Shown: positions 7,810-16,994, counted from the stretch's first letter. The stretch is 64,000 nucleotides of DNA from Cellulomonas sp. ES6 (GCF_030053835.1 NZ_CP125655.1:3968001-4032000); one strand, 5' to 3'. Notes: generated by a model from the sequence alone, not told the origin. A program made the numbers and translations.

Positions 7810-8769
7810 GTGACCACTGCCGATGTCCTCGCCCCGCCGCCGGCCGCCGCGCCGGCCCGCGCGCCGGTCGCGCGCACCGGGGCCCTGCGCTCCCGCCGCC
7901 GACGGTCGGCGCTGCTCTGGTTCCTGCTGCTCGCCGGGCCGAACGTGGCCCTGCTGCTCGTCTTCGTGTACCGGCCGCTGGTGCAGTCGTTCTACCTGTC
8001 CACCCTCCAGTGGAACCTCGGCTCCCCGGTCGCCCGCCAGATCGGGCTCGGCAACTACGTCGAGCTGTTCACCTCGCGCGGCTTCGCCCAGGTCGCGGGG
8101 ACGACGGTGGTGTTCACGGTCGCGACCGTCGGCGGCGCGATGGTGCTGGGCCTCGGTCTGGCGCTGCTGCTGAACCAGCGGCTGCGCGGCCGCGGGTTCG
8201 CGCGGACGGTGGCGTTCGCGCCCTACGTGCTGTCCGGTTTCGCGGTCGGCATCCTCTGGCTGTTCATCTTCGACCCGCGCTACGGCCTGATGCGCGAGGT
8301 GCTGAGCTGGGTCGGGGCGAGCTCCCCGCAGTGGTACACCGAGCGCCCCTGGCCGCTGGTCATGGTGATCGTGGTGTACCTCTGGAAGAACCTCGGGTAC
8401 GTCGCGCTCATCTACCTGGCCGGGCTGCAGTCGGTGCCGCAGGACCTCAGGGACGCGGCGGCGCTCGACGGGGCGTCCCCGGCGCGGACGCTGCGGTCGA
8501 TCGTGCTCCCGCTGCTCACGCCGACCTCGTTCTTCCTGCTCGTGACGATGATGCTCGCGTCGCTGCAGTCCTTCGACCTCATCAAGGCCATGACCCAGGG
8601 CGGTCCGCTCGGGTCGACGACGACGCTCATGTACTCCGTCTACCAGGAGAGCTTCGTCAACGGCCGGGCCGGCTACGCGTCCGCGGTCGCGACGGTGCTG
8701 TTCGTCGTGCTGCTCGCCGTCACGGCGGTGCAGATGCGGTTCGTCCAGCGGAAGGTGCACTACGCATGA
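7810..8769 (+). CDS. ugpA: ABC transporter permease, UgpA/MalF-like
   Basis: A 319-residue inner-membrane permease of the carbohydrate-uptake (CUT1) type with about six membrane segments. The cytoplasmic EAA loop is seen in DLRDAAALDGASPARTLRSI, the contact site for the ATPase. The family fits sn-glycerol-3-phosphate (UgpA) or sugar permeases; the downstream phosphodiesterase favours glycerol-phosphate substrates. It begins an operon of four genes. GTG 7810 is used because no earlier in-frame start gives a better N-terminus. Confidence 0.88.
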   Translation: MTTADVLAPPPAAAPARAPVARTGALRSRRRRSALLWFLLLAGPNVALLLVFVYRPLVQSFYLSTLQWNLGSPVARQIGLGNYVELFTSRGFAQVAGTTVVFTVATVGGAMVLGLGLALLLNQRLRGRGFARTVAFAPYVLSGFAVGILWLFIFDPRYGLMREVLSWVGASSPQWYTERPWPLVMVIVVYLWKNLGYVALIYLAGLQSVPQDLRDAAALDGASPARTLRSIVLPLLTPTSFFLLVTMMLASLQSFDLIKAMTQGGPLGSTTTLMYSVYQESFVNGRAGYASAVATVLFVVLLAVTAVQMRFVQRKVHYA

Positions 8770-9731
8770 GCGTCCTGACGACCCGCCGCCCCGTGGCCGA
8801 GGGCGACCCGCGCCGGACCCCCGCGCCCGGCGGACCGGCCGCCGCGCCGGACGCCGAGCCGCCGGCCGGCGGTCGGCCCCGCCCCACGCCCCAGGGGTCC
8901 CGGCCGGGCCGCCGCCGGCGTCCTCCGGTGGCGGGCTACCTGACGATGGTGCTGGCCACGGTGGTGCTCGGTGCCCCGCTGGTGTGGATGCTGCTCGCGA
9001 GCGTCAAGTCGTCGGGCGAGCTCTACCAGGTGCCGCTGCAGTGGCTGCCGGAGGCGCCGAGCCTCGAGAACTACGCGCAGGCGGCGAGCACCGTGCCGCT
9101 CGGCCGGCTGCTGGCGAACAGCATCGGGATCACCGTGGTCGGGGCGGGCCTCAAGGTCGTGCTCGGGCTGGCCTGCGCCTACGCCCTGGTGTTCCTCGAC
9201 TTCCCGTTCAAGAAGGTCGTGTTCGGGCTCGTCATCGCGACCCTGATGATCCCGCCGCAGGTGACGATCATCCCGAACTACACCCTGGTGGCGAGCCTCG
9301 GCTGGCTGAACACCTACCAGGGCATCCTCGTGCCGGGCCTGGCGAGCGCGTTCGGCACGTTCCTGTTCCGTCAGCACTTCCTCACGCTCCCCGGGTCGAT
9401 CCTCGAGGCCGCGGAGCTGGACGGCGCGGGGCACTGGCGGCGCCTGTGGCGGTTCGTCGTGCCGATGAGCACGCCGACCATCGCGGCCGTGACGCTCGTG
9501 TCCGTCGTCACCGAGTGGAACGACTACCTGTGGCCGTTCCTCGTGATCGACCGGGCCGACCGCATGACCCTGCCGATCGGCCTGACCCTGCTGCAGAACA
9601 TCGACGGCATGACCAACTGGGGCGTGCTGCTGGCCGCCACCACCGTCGTGACGCTGCCGATCCTCCTCGTCTTCCTCCTCCTCCAGCGCCGGCTCGTCGC
9701 CGGCCTCACCGCGGGCGCCGTCACGGGCTGA
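8766..9731 (+). CDS. ugpE: ABC transporter permease, UgpE/MalG-like
   Basis: A 321-residue second permease of the CUT1 importer, starting at an ATG that overlaps the ugpA stop (ATGA). The first 55 residues are Pro/Arg/Gly-rich and probably cytoplasmic, then about six membrane helices. The EAA loop is seen in SILEAAELDGAGHWRRLWRF, and the C-terminal ITEWNDYLWP-like segment (VVTEWNDYLWPFLV) is typical of MalG/UgpE. It pairs with the previous gene to form the pore. Confidence 0.9.
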   Translation: MSVLTTRRPVAEGDPRRTPAPGGPAAAPDAEPPAGGRPRPTPQGSRPGRRRRPPVAGYLTMVLATVVLGAPLVWMLLASVKSSGELYQVPLQWLPEAPSLENYAQAASTVPLGRLLANSIGITVVGAGLKVVLGLACAYALVFLDFPFKKVVFGLVIATLMIPPQVTIIPNYTLVASLGWLNTYQGILVPGLASAFGTFLFRQHFLTLPGSILEAAELDGAGHWRRLWRFVVPMSTPTIAAVTLVSVVTEWNDYLWPFLVIDRADRMTLPIGLTLLQNIDGMTNWGVLLAATTVVTLPILLVFLLLQRRLVAGLTAGAVTG

Positions 9732-9801
9732 GCCCGTCGCGCCGCCCGTCACCCCCCACCCCCCTGACCGGCGGGTGCGTCCCTGCGCGCCCGTCCCCCG
9801 A

Positions 9802-9818
9802 GCACCGGCCCCCGGTGC
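9802..9818 (+). promoter_or_regulatory. Intercistronic stem-loop between ugpE and ugpB
   Basis: GCACCGG, loop CCC, CCGGTGC: a perfect 7-bp stem 24 nt before the ugpB start. In binding-protein operons such stems often stabilise the downstream message or attenuate read-through. It has no T-run. Confidence 0.4.
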
Positions 9819-9842
9819 ACGACCCCCTGAAGGAGCACTCAC

Positions 9843-11213
9843 GTGTCCCACCCCCGCAGCCTCCTGCGTGACCGCCGCGTCACCGTCGGACTGGCCGCTG
9901 CCGTCGCCGGCGCCACGCTCGCCCTGACCGCCTGCGGCGGCCCCGCCGTGGGCGCCGGCTCGTCCGGCGAGGCCTCGGCCGACTCGACCGACTGGTCGCA
10001 GGTCGAGCCGGCGTCCGAGATCACCTGGTGGTCGAACCACCCCGGCCAGTCGCAGGCCGTCGAGGAGCAGCTCATCGAGGCCTTCGAGGCCGAGAACCCG
10101 GACATCACGGTGAACCTCGTGACCGCCGGCGCCAACTACGACGAGGTCGCGCAGCGGTTCCAGGCCGCCTCGCAGACGGACGAGAAGCCGGACCTGGTCA
10201 TCGCGTCCGACGTCTGGTGGTTCCGGTACCACCTGAACGACCAGATCATGCCGCTCGACGACGTCTTCGAGTACCTCGAGGCGGACGCCGACGACTTCCA
10301 GCCCGGCCTGTACGGCGACTACGAGTACGACGGGCAGCACTGGGCCGCGCCGTACGCCCGGTCGACGCCGCTGTTCTACTACAACAAGTCGATGTGGGAG
10401 GCCGCGGGGCTGCCGGACCAGGGCCCGGAGACGTGGGAGCAGCTCCAGGAGTGGAGCACCGCGCTGGCCGAGCAGGTGCCCGACGGCGGCTCGCCGTTCG
10501 GCCTGAGCCTGGGCACGTCGTGGTCGGCCTGGTGGTTCGAGAACATGATCTGGGGCCAGGGCGGCGAGTACTCCGACGAGTTCGACGTGACCCTCGACTC
10601 CGACGAGGCGCTCGCGGGCGGGGAGTTCCTGCGCGGCCTGTTCCACGGCGACGACGCGATCGCCACGGTCTCGGCGGACGACTCGATGGCGGACTTCGCG
10701 TCCGGCCTCATCGCGTCGACCATCGGCTCGACGGGCTCCCTCAAGGGCGCGCTCGACGCGGCGTCGTTCGAGGTGGGCACGGCCTACCTGCCCGACGGCC
10801 CGGCGGGCGGCGGCACGCCGACCGGCGGCACCGGCCTGGCGATCTCGTCCTCCAGCACCCCGGAGGAGCAGCTCGCCGCGGCGATGTTCCTGGAGTTCCT
10901 CACGAACACCGAGAACACCGCGACGTTCTCCCAGGCCACCGGCTACATGCCGGTGCGCACCTCGGCGGTCGAGTCCGACACCATGAAGGCCGTGTACGAC
11001 CAGTTCCCGCAGTTCCGCACCGCCGTCGACCAGCTCGCCGAGAAGGCCCGCGCGCAGGACTACATCCGCGTGTTCGTGCCCGGCGCCGACGCGCTGCTCA
11101 CCGACGCGATCGAGCAGATCGTGCTCGAGGGCACCGACCCGGCCGAGGCGTTCGCCTCGGTGACGCCGCAGATCGAGACGGCGTACCGCGAGAACGTGGA
11201 GCCGTACCTGTGA
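9843..11213 (+). CDS. ugpB: Extracellular solute-binding lipoprotein, UgpB-like
   Basis: A 456-residue lipoprotein. A basic, hydrophobic signal ends in LTAC with the lipidated Cys at residue 31, so the mature protein is anchored outside the membrane. The body is a large (type 1) solute-binding protein, with ITWWSNHPGQ and APYARSTPLFYYNKSMWEAAGL close to UgpB-type glycerol-3-phosphate binders. GTG 9843 is preceded by GAAGGAG. It delivers ligand to the two permeases upstream. The substrate is inferred, not proven. Confidence 0.87.
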   Translation: MSHPRSLLRDRRVTVGLAAAVAGATLALTACGGPAVGAGSSGEASADSTDWSQVEPASEITWWSNHPGQSQAVEEQLIEAFEAENPDITVNLVTAGANYDEVAQRFQAASQTDEKPDLVIASDVWWFRYHLNDQIMPLDDVFEYLEADADDFQPGLYGDYEYDGQHWAAPYARSTPLFYYNKSMWEAAGLPDQGPETWEQLQEWSTALAEQVPDGGSPFGLSLGTSWSAWWFENMIWGQGGEYSDEFDVTLDSDEALAGGEFLRGLFHGDDAIATVSADDSMADFASGLIASTIGSTGSLKGALDAASFEVGTAYLPDGPAGGGTPTGGTGLAISSSSTPEEQLAAAMFLEFLTNTENTATFSQATGYMPVRTSAVESDTMKAVYDQFPQFRTAVDQLAEKARAQDYIRVFVPGADALLTDAIEQIVLEGTDPAEAFASVTPQIETAYRENVEPYL

Positions 11214-12034
11214 CCGACGCGTCGCAGGACCGGACCGGGGTCGCCCTCGCGGGCGGCCCCGGTGCCGGGGCGCCGCCGGTGCTGGCGTCGCGCCCGCGCG
11301 TGGTCGCCCACCGCGGCAACTCGGCGGTCGCCCCGCAGAACACCCTCGCGGCGTTCGAGGCGGCGTGGCGCGCCGGGGCGGACAGCATCGAGATCGACAT
11401 CCAGCGCACCGCGGACGGCCACGTCGTGGTGATCCACGACGACACGGTGGACGCGACCACGGACGGGCAGGGGAGCGTGGCCGAGCTGCCGCTCGACGCG
11501 CTGCGCGCCCTCGACGCCGGCTCGTGGTTCGCCGCGGCCTACCGGGGCCAGCGGGTGCCGACGTTCGACGAGGTGCTGGAGCTGCTGGTGCGGCGGCCGG
11601 GCATCGAGCTGCTGCTGGAGCTCAAGGGCGCGTGGACGACCGAGCAGGTGCGCCCCGTCACCGCGGCGATCCGTGAGGCCGGGCTGACCGGGCGGGTGGT
11701 CGGGCAGAGCTTCTGGCCGGAGTCGGTGGCGGCGCTCGCGGAGGCCGACCCCGCGCTGCGCCGCGGCCTGCTGGTGTTCGAGGTGCCGGACGGCGTGGAC
11801 GAGCTGGTGCGGGTCTGCACCGGCCTGGGCGTCGTGACCTGCAACCCGTACGGCCCGCTGCTGGTGCAGCACCCGGAGCTGGTCGCGCGGCTGCACGCGG
11901 CCGGGTTGCAGGTCATGGTGTGGACGCTCGACGAGCCCGAGCACTGGGCCGTCGCGGCGGCGCTGGGGGTCGACGCGGTGATCACCGACCGCCCCGACAG
12001 GCTGGCCGGCTGGCTGGCGGCGCACCCGTCCTGA
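11210..12034 (+). CDS. ugpQ: Glycerophosphodiester phosphodiesterase
   Basis: A 274-residue GDPD-family enzyme that splits glycerophosphodiesters into glycerol-3-phosphate and an alcohol. The catalytic block is intact: VVAHRGNS with His34, PQNTLAAFEAA, SIEIDIQRTADG (metal-binding Glu and Asp) and VVIHDDTVDATT. The GTG overlaps the ugpB stop (GTGA). No signal peptide is seen, so it probably acts on imported substrate in the cytosol, like UgpQ. This supports a glycerol-phosphate role for the operon. No ATPase gene follows. Confidence 0.9.
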   Translation: MTDASQDRTGVALAGGPGAGAPPVLASRPRVVAHRGNSAVAPQNTLAAFEAAWRAGADSIEIDIQRTADGHVVVIHDDTVDATTDGQGSVAELPLDALRALDAGSWFAAAYRGQRVPTFDEVLELLVRRPGIELLLELKGAWTTEQVRPVTAAIREAGLTGRVVGQSFWPESVAALAEADPALRRGLLVFEVPDGVDELVRVCTGLGVVTCNPYGPLLVQHPELVARLHAAGLQVMVWTLDEPEHWAVAAALGVDAVITDRPDRLAGWLAAHPS

Positions 12035-12080
12035 CCCGGCAGCGGGTGGACGCGGAGCGCGGGCGGGGGGTGTGGAGCGG

Positions 12081-12086
12081 TACCGT
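12081..12086 (+). promoter_or_regulatory. dapA: -10 hexamer TACCGT of dapA
   Basis: TACCGT, 6 nt, ATG 12093: leaderless dapA-rnj transcript likely. Confidence 0.55.
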
Positions 12087-12092
12087 GACCCC

Positions 12093-13013
12093 ATGCTCCC
12101 CGCCACCCCGTCGCGTCCGTTCGGCGCGGTGCTCACCGCCATGGTGACGCCCATGCGGGACGACGGCTCGGTCGACCTGGACGCCGCCGTCTCCCTCGCC
12201 ACGCACCTCGTGGACCACGGGCACGACGGCCTGGTGCTCAACGGCACCACGGGCGAGTCGCCCACCACGCACGCGCCGGAGAAGGCCGACCTGGTGCGCG
12301 CCGTCGTCGACGCCGTCGGCGACCGCGCGGCCGTCGTGGCGGGCGCGGGCTCCAACGACACGCTCCACGCGGTGCGCATGGCGGAGCAGGCCGCGGAGGC
12401 GGGCGCCGACGGCCTGCTCGTGGTCAGCCCGTACTACTCGCGCCCGTCGCAGCCCGGCGTGGTCGCCCACGTCACCGCGGTCGCGGACTCCACGCCGCTG
12501 CCCGTGATGCTCTACGACGTCCCGGGCCGCACGGGCGTCCGCCTCGCGCAGCCGACGCTCGACGCGCTCGCCGCGCACGACCGGGTGGTCGCCGTGAAGG
12601 ACGCGACCGGCGACGTGTACGCCGCCGCGAAGGCCGCCGCCCGGACGGGGCTCGCCTGGTACAGCGGCGACGACTCGCTGCTGCTGCCGTTCCTCGCGCA
12701 CGGCGCCGCCGGCATCGTCTCGGTGGTCGGCCACGTGGCCGGCCCGCAGCTCGCCGCGATCACCGCGGCCCACGACGCCGGGGACCACGCTCGCGCGCTC
12801 GAGGTCTTCCTGTCGATCGCACCGGCGGTCGACGCGCTCAACGGACAGGGGTTCCAGGCGGTCGCGGCGAAGGCCGCCGTCTGGTCCCTCGGTCTCATCC
12901 CGTCCCGACACCTGCGGCTGCCCAACGTGGCCGCGTCGGACGAGGACGTCCAGGTCGTCCGCGCGGGACTGCGCGCCGCGGGCCTCGCCGACGTCCTCGC
13001 CACCACGCAGTGA
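12093..13013 (+). CDS. dapA: 4-hydroxy-tetrahydrodipicolinate synthase
   Basis: A 306-residue DapA that condenses pyruvate with aspartate semialdehyde in the lysine/diaminopimelate pathway. The Schiff-base lysine is K169 in VVAVKDATGD. Other family motifs are LNGTTGESPTT, VVSPYYSRPSQ and VMLYDVPGRTG. Length is normal. It lies 15 nt before rnj, a pairing common in actinobacteria. dapF of the same pathway is at 48.4 kb. Confidence 0.96.
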   Translation: MLPATPSRPFGAVLTAMVTPMRDDGSVDLDAAVSLATHLVDHGHDGLVLNGTTGESPTTHAPEKADLVRAVVDAVGDRAAVVAGAGSNDTLHAVRMAEQAAEAGADGLLVVSPYYSRPSQPGVVAHVTAVADSTPLPVMLYDVPGRTGVRLAQPTLDALAAHDRVVAVKDATGDVYAAAKAAARTGLAWYSGDDSLLLPFLAHGAAGIVSVVGHVAGPQLAAITAAHDAGDHARALEVFLSIAPAVDALNGQGFQAVAAKAAVWSLGLIPSRHLRLPNVAASDEDVQVVRAGLRAAGLADVLATTQ

Positions 13014-13028
13014 CAGACCAGGAGAAGA

Positions 13029-14714
13029 ATGTCCCACCCGCACCCTGACCTCGCCCTCCCGCCCACGCTCCCGGAGGGCGGTCTGCGGATCGTGGCCCTC
13101 GGTGGCCTCGGCGAGGTCGGACGCAACATGGCGGTCCTCGAGTACGGCGGTCGCCTGCTCGTCATCGACTGCGGCGTGCTGTTCCCGGAGGACCACCAGC
13201 CCGGCGTCGACCTGATCCTGCCGGACTTCGACTACATCTCCGGCCGGCTCGACGACATCGACGGCATCGTGCTGACCCACGGGCACGAGGACCACATCGG
13301 CGCCGTCCCGTACCTGCTGCGCCTGCGGCAGGACATCCCGCTGATCGGCTCGCAGCTCACGCTGGCGTTCGTCGAGGCGAAGCTCAAGGAGCACCGCATC
13401 ACCCCGCTGACCCTCGCGGTCAAGGAGGGGCAGACCGAGCAGGTCGGCGCGTTCTCCTGCGAGTTCGTCGCGGTGAACCACTCGATCCCGGACGCGCTCG
13501 CCGTCGCCGTGACGACGCCCGCCGGCACCGTCCTGCACACCGGCGACTTCAAGATGGACCAGCTGCCGCTCGACGGGCGGATCACCGACCTGCGCGCGTT
13601 CGCGCGGCTGGGGGAGAAGGGCGTCGACCTGTTCATGGTCGACTCCACCAACGCCGAGGTGCCGGGCTTCGTCAGCCCGGAGCGGGAGATCGGGCCGGTG
13701 CTCGACAGCGTGTTCGCCACGTCCGCCCGCAAGATCGTCGTCGCGTCGTTCTCCTCGCACGTGCACCGCGTGCAGCAGGTCCTCGACGCCGCCGCGGCGC
13801 ACGACCGCAAGGTCGCGCTGGTGGGGCGCTCGATGATCCGCAACATGACGATCGCCGCCGAGCTCGGGTACCTCAAGGTGCCCGACGGCGTCCTCGTGGA
13901 CGCGAAGCGTCTCGGCGACCTGCGCGACGACGAGCTGGTGCTCATGTGCACCGGGTCGCAGGGCGAGCCGATGGCCGCGCTGTCCCGGATCGCGAACAAC
14001 GACCACAAGATCTCGGTCGGCCCCGGTGACACGGTGATCCTCGCGTCGTCCCTGATCCCGGGCAACGAGAACGCGGTGTACCGCGTCATCAACGGGCTCA
14101 CGCGGCTCGGCGCGCGCGTCGTGCACGGCGGGAACGCCAAGGTGCACGTCTCCGGCCACGCGAGCGCCGGCGAGCTCCTGTACTGCTACAACATCCTGCG
14201 GCCGCGCAACGTGATGCCGGTGCACGGCGAGGTCCGCCACCTCGTGGCGAACGGTGCGCTCGCCGTGAAGTCGGGCGTCCCGGCGGACCGGGTCGTGCTC
14301 GCCGAGGACGGCGTGGTCGTGGACCTGGTCGACGGGCGCGCGAGCGTCGTCGGCGCGGTGCCGTGCGGGTACGTGTTCGTGGACGGCTCGAGCGTCGGCC
14401 ACATCACCGAGACCGACCTCAAGGACCGCCGGATCCTCGCCGACGAGGGGTTCATCTCGATCTTCGCGGTCGTCAGCTCCACGGACGGCAAGGTCCTCGC
14501 GACGCCGACCATCCAGGCGCGCGGGTTCGCCGAGGACGACGCGGTGTTCGACACGATCCTCCCGGACGTCGTGGCGGCGCTCGAGGACGCGACGCGCTCC
14601 GGCGCGGTCGACACGCAGCAGCTCCAGCAGGTCGTGCGGCGCGTCGTGGGACGCTGGGTCTCGAACCGGCTCCGCCGCCGGCCGATGATCATCCCGGTGG
14701 TCGTCGAGGCCTGA
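13029..14714 (+). CDS. rnj: Ribonuclease J
   Basis: A 561-residue metallo-beta-lactamase/beta-CASP ribonuclease with 5'-3' exonuclease and endonuclease activity in mRNA decay and rRNA processing. The zinc motif HGHEDHIG spans residues 84-91, with VLHTGDFKMD and VSGHASAGELLY downstream, followed by a C-terminal domain. The start is preceded by AGGAGAAG. It is probably co-transcribed with dapA and ends at a strong hairpin. RNase Y is also encoded in this window. Confidence 0.95.
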   Translation: MSHPHPDLALPPTLPEGGLRIVALGGLGEVGRNMAVLEYGGRLLVIDCGVLFPEDHQPGVDLILPDFDYISGRLDDIDGIVLTHGHEDHIGAVPYLLRLRQDIPLIGSQLTLAFVEAKLKEHRITPLTLAVKEGQTEQVGAFSCEFVAVNHSIPDALAVAVTTPAGTVLHTGDFKMDQLPLDGRITDLRAFARLGEKGVDLFMVDSTNAEVPGFVSPEREIGPVLDSVFATSARKIVVASFSSHVHRVQQVLDAAAAHDRKVALVGRSMIRNMTIAAELGYLKVPDGVLVDAKRLGDLRDDELVLMCTGSQGEPMAALSRIANNDHKISVGPGDTVILASSLIPGNENAVYRVINGLTRLGARVVHGGNAKVHVSGHASAGELLYCYNILRPRNVMPVHGEVRHLVANGALAVKSGVPADRVVLAEDGVVVDLVDGRASVVGAVPCGYVFVDGSSVGHITETDLKDRRILADEGFISIFAVVSSTDGKVLATPTIQARGFAEDDAVFDTILPDVVAALEDATRSGAVDTQQLQQVVRRVVGRWVSNRLRRRPMIIPVVVEA

Positions 14715-14731
14715 TCCCGGCCCGCACCGCC

Positions 14732-14771
14732 CCTGACCGGCGCACCTGTCGTGACAGGTGCGCCGGTCAGG
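14732..14771 (+). terminator. Strong rho-independent-type hairpin after rnj
   Basis: A perfect 19-bp stem (14732-14750 with 14753-14771) closed by a 2-nt gap at the tip. There is no T-run, as is common in high-GC actinobacteria. It ends 7 nt before the -10 hexamer of the acyltransferase, so it also overlaps that promoter's upstream region. Confidence 0.8.
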
Positions 14772-14777
14772 TGCTGC

Positions 14778-14783
14778 TAGCCT
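14778..14783 (+). promoter_or_regulatory. -10 hexamer TAGCCT of the acyltransferase
   Basis: TAGCCT, 6 nt, GTG 14790. It supports this GTG as the start. Confidence 0.5.
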
Positions 14784-14789
14784 GCCGCG

Positions 14790-16928
14790 GTGCTGAACGA
14801 GGTGGCTGCTGCGCGGCCGGTGGTGCGGCGTGCGCGGGTGCGGGGGGCGTTGACGTTCCTGCCGAGCATCCAGGCGTTGCGGGCTGTGGCGGTGTCGTTG
14901 GTGGTGGTGTTCCACCTGTGGCCGTCGCGGTTGACGGGTGGCTATGTCGGTGTGGACGTGTTCTTCGTGATCTCGGGGTTCTTGATCACCGATCACCTGC
15001 TGCGTTCGGCGGAGCGTGGGGGCGGGATCCGGTTGGGTCCGTTCTACGCGCGTCGGGTGCGTCGTCTGCTGCCGGCGGCGTTGCTCGTGCTGCTGGTGAC
15101 GGCGGTGGCGACGGTGGTGGTGGTGCCGCGCAGCTTGTGGGGGCAGTTCCTGACGGGTGTGGCGGCGAGTGCGGTGTATGCGGGGAACTGGTTGTTCGCG
15201 GCGCGGTCGGTGGACTACTTCGCGGCGGACAACGCGGACTCGCCGGTGCAGCACTACTGGTCGTTGGGGGTGGAGGAGCAGTTCTACCTGGTGTGGCCGT
15301 TGTTGCTGCTGGTGCTGCTGGCGGTGGCGGCGCGGGTGGGTGTGGCGGGTCGGCGGGTGGTGCTGGCCGGTCTGGTGCTGCTGGGGTCGGTGTCGTTCGT
15401 GGTGTCGGTGTGGTGGACGGCGGCCGATCAGGTGGTGGCGTACTACGCGACGCCGACGCACGTGTGGGAGTTCGTGGCCGGTGGCCTGGTCGCGGTGCTG
15501 GGGCTGGGTGCGCGGCGGGCGGCGCGTCCGGTGCTGGCGGGTGTGGCGATGGTGGCCGGGGTGGGTCTGGTCGTGGGGTCGGCGGTGGTGCTGGACGGTG
15601 CGACGGCGTTCCCGGGGTGGGTGGCGGTGGTGCCGGTGGTCGGTGCGGTGCTGGTGATCGCGTTCGGGTATCCGCAGGGGTCGGTGGTGGCGCGGGTGGT
15701 GGAGCTGGCGCCGGTGCAGCTGGTCGGGCGGATCTCCTACGCGTTGTACCTGTGGCACTGGCCGGTGGTGGTGCTGGCGCCGTACGTGCTGGGTCGTCCG
15801 TTGTGGTGGGCGGAGAAGCTGGTGGTGCTCGCGGGGCTGGTGCCGTTGGCGTGGGCGACGACGCGGTGGGTGGAGGACCCGGTGCGGCGGTGGTCGCCGC
15901 GGGGGTGGCGGTCGGGTCGGGTGGTGCTGGCCGGTGTGGGGGCCAGTGCGGTGCTGGCCGGCGCGGTCCTGGCACCGGTGGCCGTCACCGACGCCCAGGT
16001 CGAACGCCACGGTTCGAGCCTGGCCGGCGTGGTGGACCGGGCGGTCGCGGGCGACGAGCCCTGCTTCGGCGCCGCAGCTGCGCTGCCCGGGGCGTCCTGC
16101 CCGGGCAGCCACACCGTCCGGGACGACTACGGGCCGGTGGAGGCCGCCGCCGACACCCAGGAGGACTTCCTCGGCATCCGCGCCGAGCGTGACGACCGGT
16201 TCCGCCGGACCTGCGCCGTCGTCCCGGGGCTCGTCGTCGAGCGCTGCGACGTCGGGCGCGACACCGGCGGGGGAGTCGTCGTGGTGGTCGGGGACTCGCA
16301 CGCGAACCACCTCATGGCGCCCGTCGTCTCCCTCGCGGCCGACCGGGGGATGGCAGTCGTCGAGGTGTTCCTGACCTCGTGCCGCCCCGTCCTGCCGCAG
16401 TTCGACTCGCCGGTCGCACGCGAGCACGAGGAGCCGTGCACCACCTGGAAGTCGCAGGTGTTCGACTACGTGGCGGGCCTCGACGCCTCGGTGGTCATCA
16501 CCTCGGGCGCGGCGCAGGGCTACCGAGGCCTCGGCGAGGAGGTGGACGCGCAGATCGTCTCCGCCTACCGCGCGACGTGGCAGCAGTGGCTCGACGCCGG
16601 ACACCGCCTGCTGGTCGTCAGCGACGTCCCGCTGTGGGACGTCTCCGTCCCTGAGTGCGTGGAGGCGTCGGGACCGTCCGACGACCCGTGCACGCGGCCG
16701 CGCGACCAGCTCGTCGGCCCGGACCTGGCGATGGTCGCCGCGCAGGGCGTGCAGGACCCGCGGCTGGAGGCGCTCGACCTCTACGACGCGTTCTGCGACC
16801 CGGACACCTGCCACTCGGTCGTCGGGGGGGTCGTCACCCACAAGGACACCAACCACATGACCCCGACCTTCGCGGCCACGCTCGCGCCGAGGATCTCCGC
16901 CGCGATGGCCGACCTCGGCGCGTTCTGA
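14790..16928 (+). CDS. OafA/YrhL-type membrane acyltransferase with C-terminal SGNH domain
   Basis: A 712-residue protein. Residues about 25-400 are an acyltransferase-3 membrane domain of ten or so helices, with ALRAVAVSLVVVFHLWP (catalytic His), GYVGVDVFFVISGFLIT, FYARRVRRLLPAAL and YWSLGVEEQFYLVWPLL. Residues about 480-712 are an external SGNH domain with GDSHANH (Ser503) and DTNHMTP (Asp686, His689). Such enzymes O-acetylate cell-wall glycans or exopolysaccharide; the target here is unknown. Codon use shifts at about base 15960: before it, third positions are mostly G with many GTG, GGT and TTG; after it, mostly C like the neighbours. This suggests a mosaic gene. Confidence 0.9.
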   Translation: MLNEVAAARPVVRRARVRGALTFLPSIQALRAVAVSLVVVFHLWPSRLTGGYVGVDVFFVISGFLITDHLLRSAERGGGIRLGPFYARRVRRLLPAALLVLLVTAVATVVVVPRSLWGQFLTGVAASAVYAGNWLFAARSVDYFAADNADSPVQHYWSLGVEEQFYLVWPLLLLVLLAVAARVGVAGRRVVLAGLVLLGSVSFVVSVWWTAADQVVAYYATPTHVWEFVAGGLVAVLGLGARRAARPVLAGVAMVAGVGLVVGSAVVLDGATAFPGWVAVVPVVGAVLVIAFGYPQGSVVARVVELAPVQLVGRISYALYLWHWPVVVLAPYVLGRPLWWAEKLVVLAGLVPLAWATTRWVEDPVRRWSPRGWRSGRVVLAGVGASAVLAGAVLAPVAVTDAQVERHGSSLAGVVDRAVAGDEPCFGAAAALPGASCPGSHTVRDDYGPVEAAADTQEDFLGIRAERDDRFRRTCAVVPGLVVERCDVGRDTGGGVVVVVGDSHANHLMAPVVSLAADRGMAVVEVFLTSCRPVLPQFDSPVAREHEEPCTTWKSQVFDYVAGLDASVVITSGAAQGYRGLGEEVDAQIVSAYRATWQQWLDAGHRLLVVSDVPLWDVSVPECVEASGPSDDPCTRPRDQLVGPDLAMVAAQGVQDPRLEALDLYDAFCDPDTCHSVVGGVVTHKDTNHMTPTFAATLAPRISAAMADLGAF

Positions 16929-16994
16929 GCCCGCGGCCGGGGTCCGACGAGGGCCACGCCGAGGCGCCTGCCGCGCCGGACGCCCCGGCGCGGC

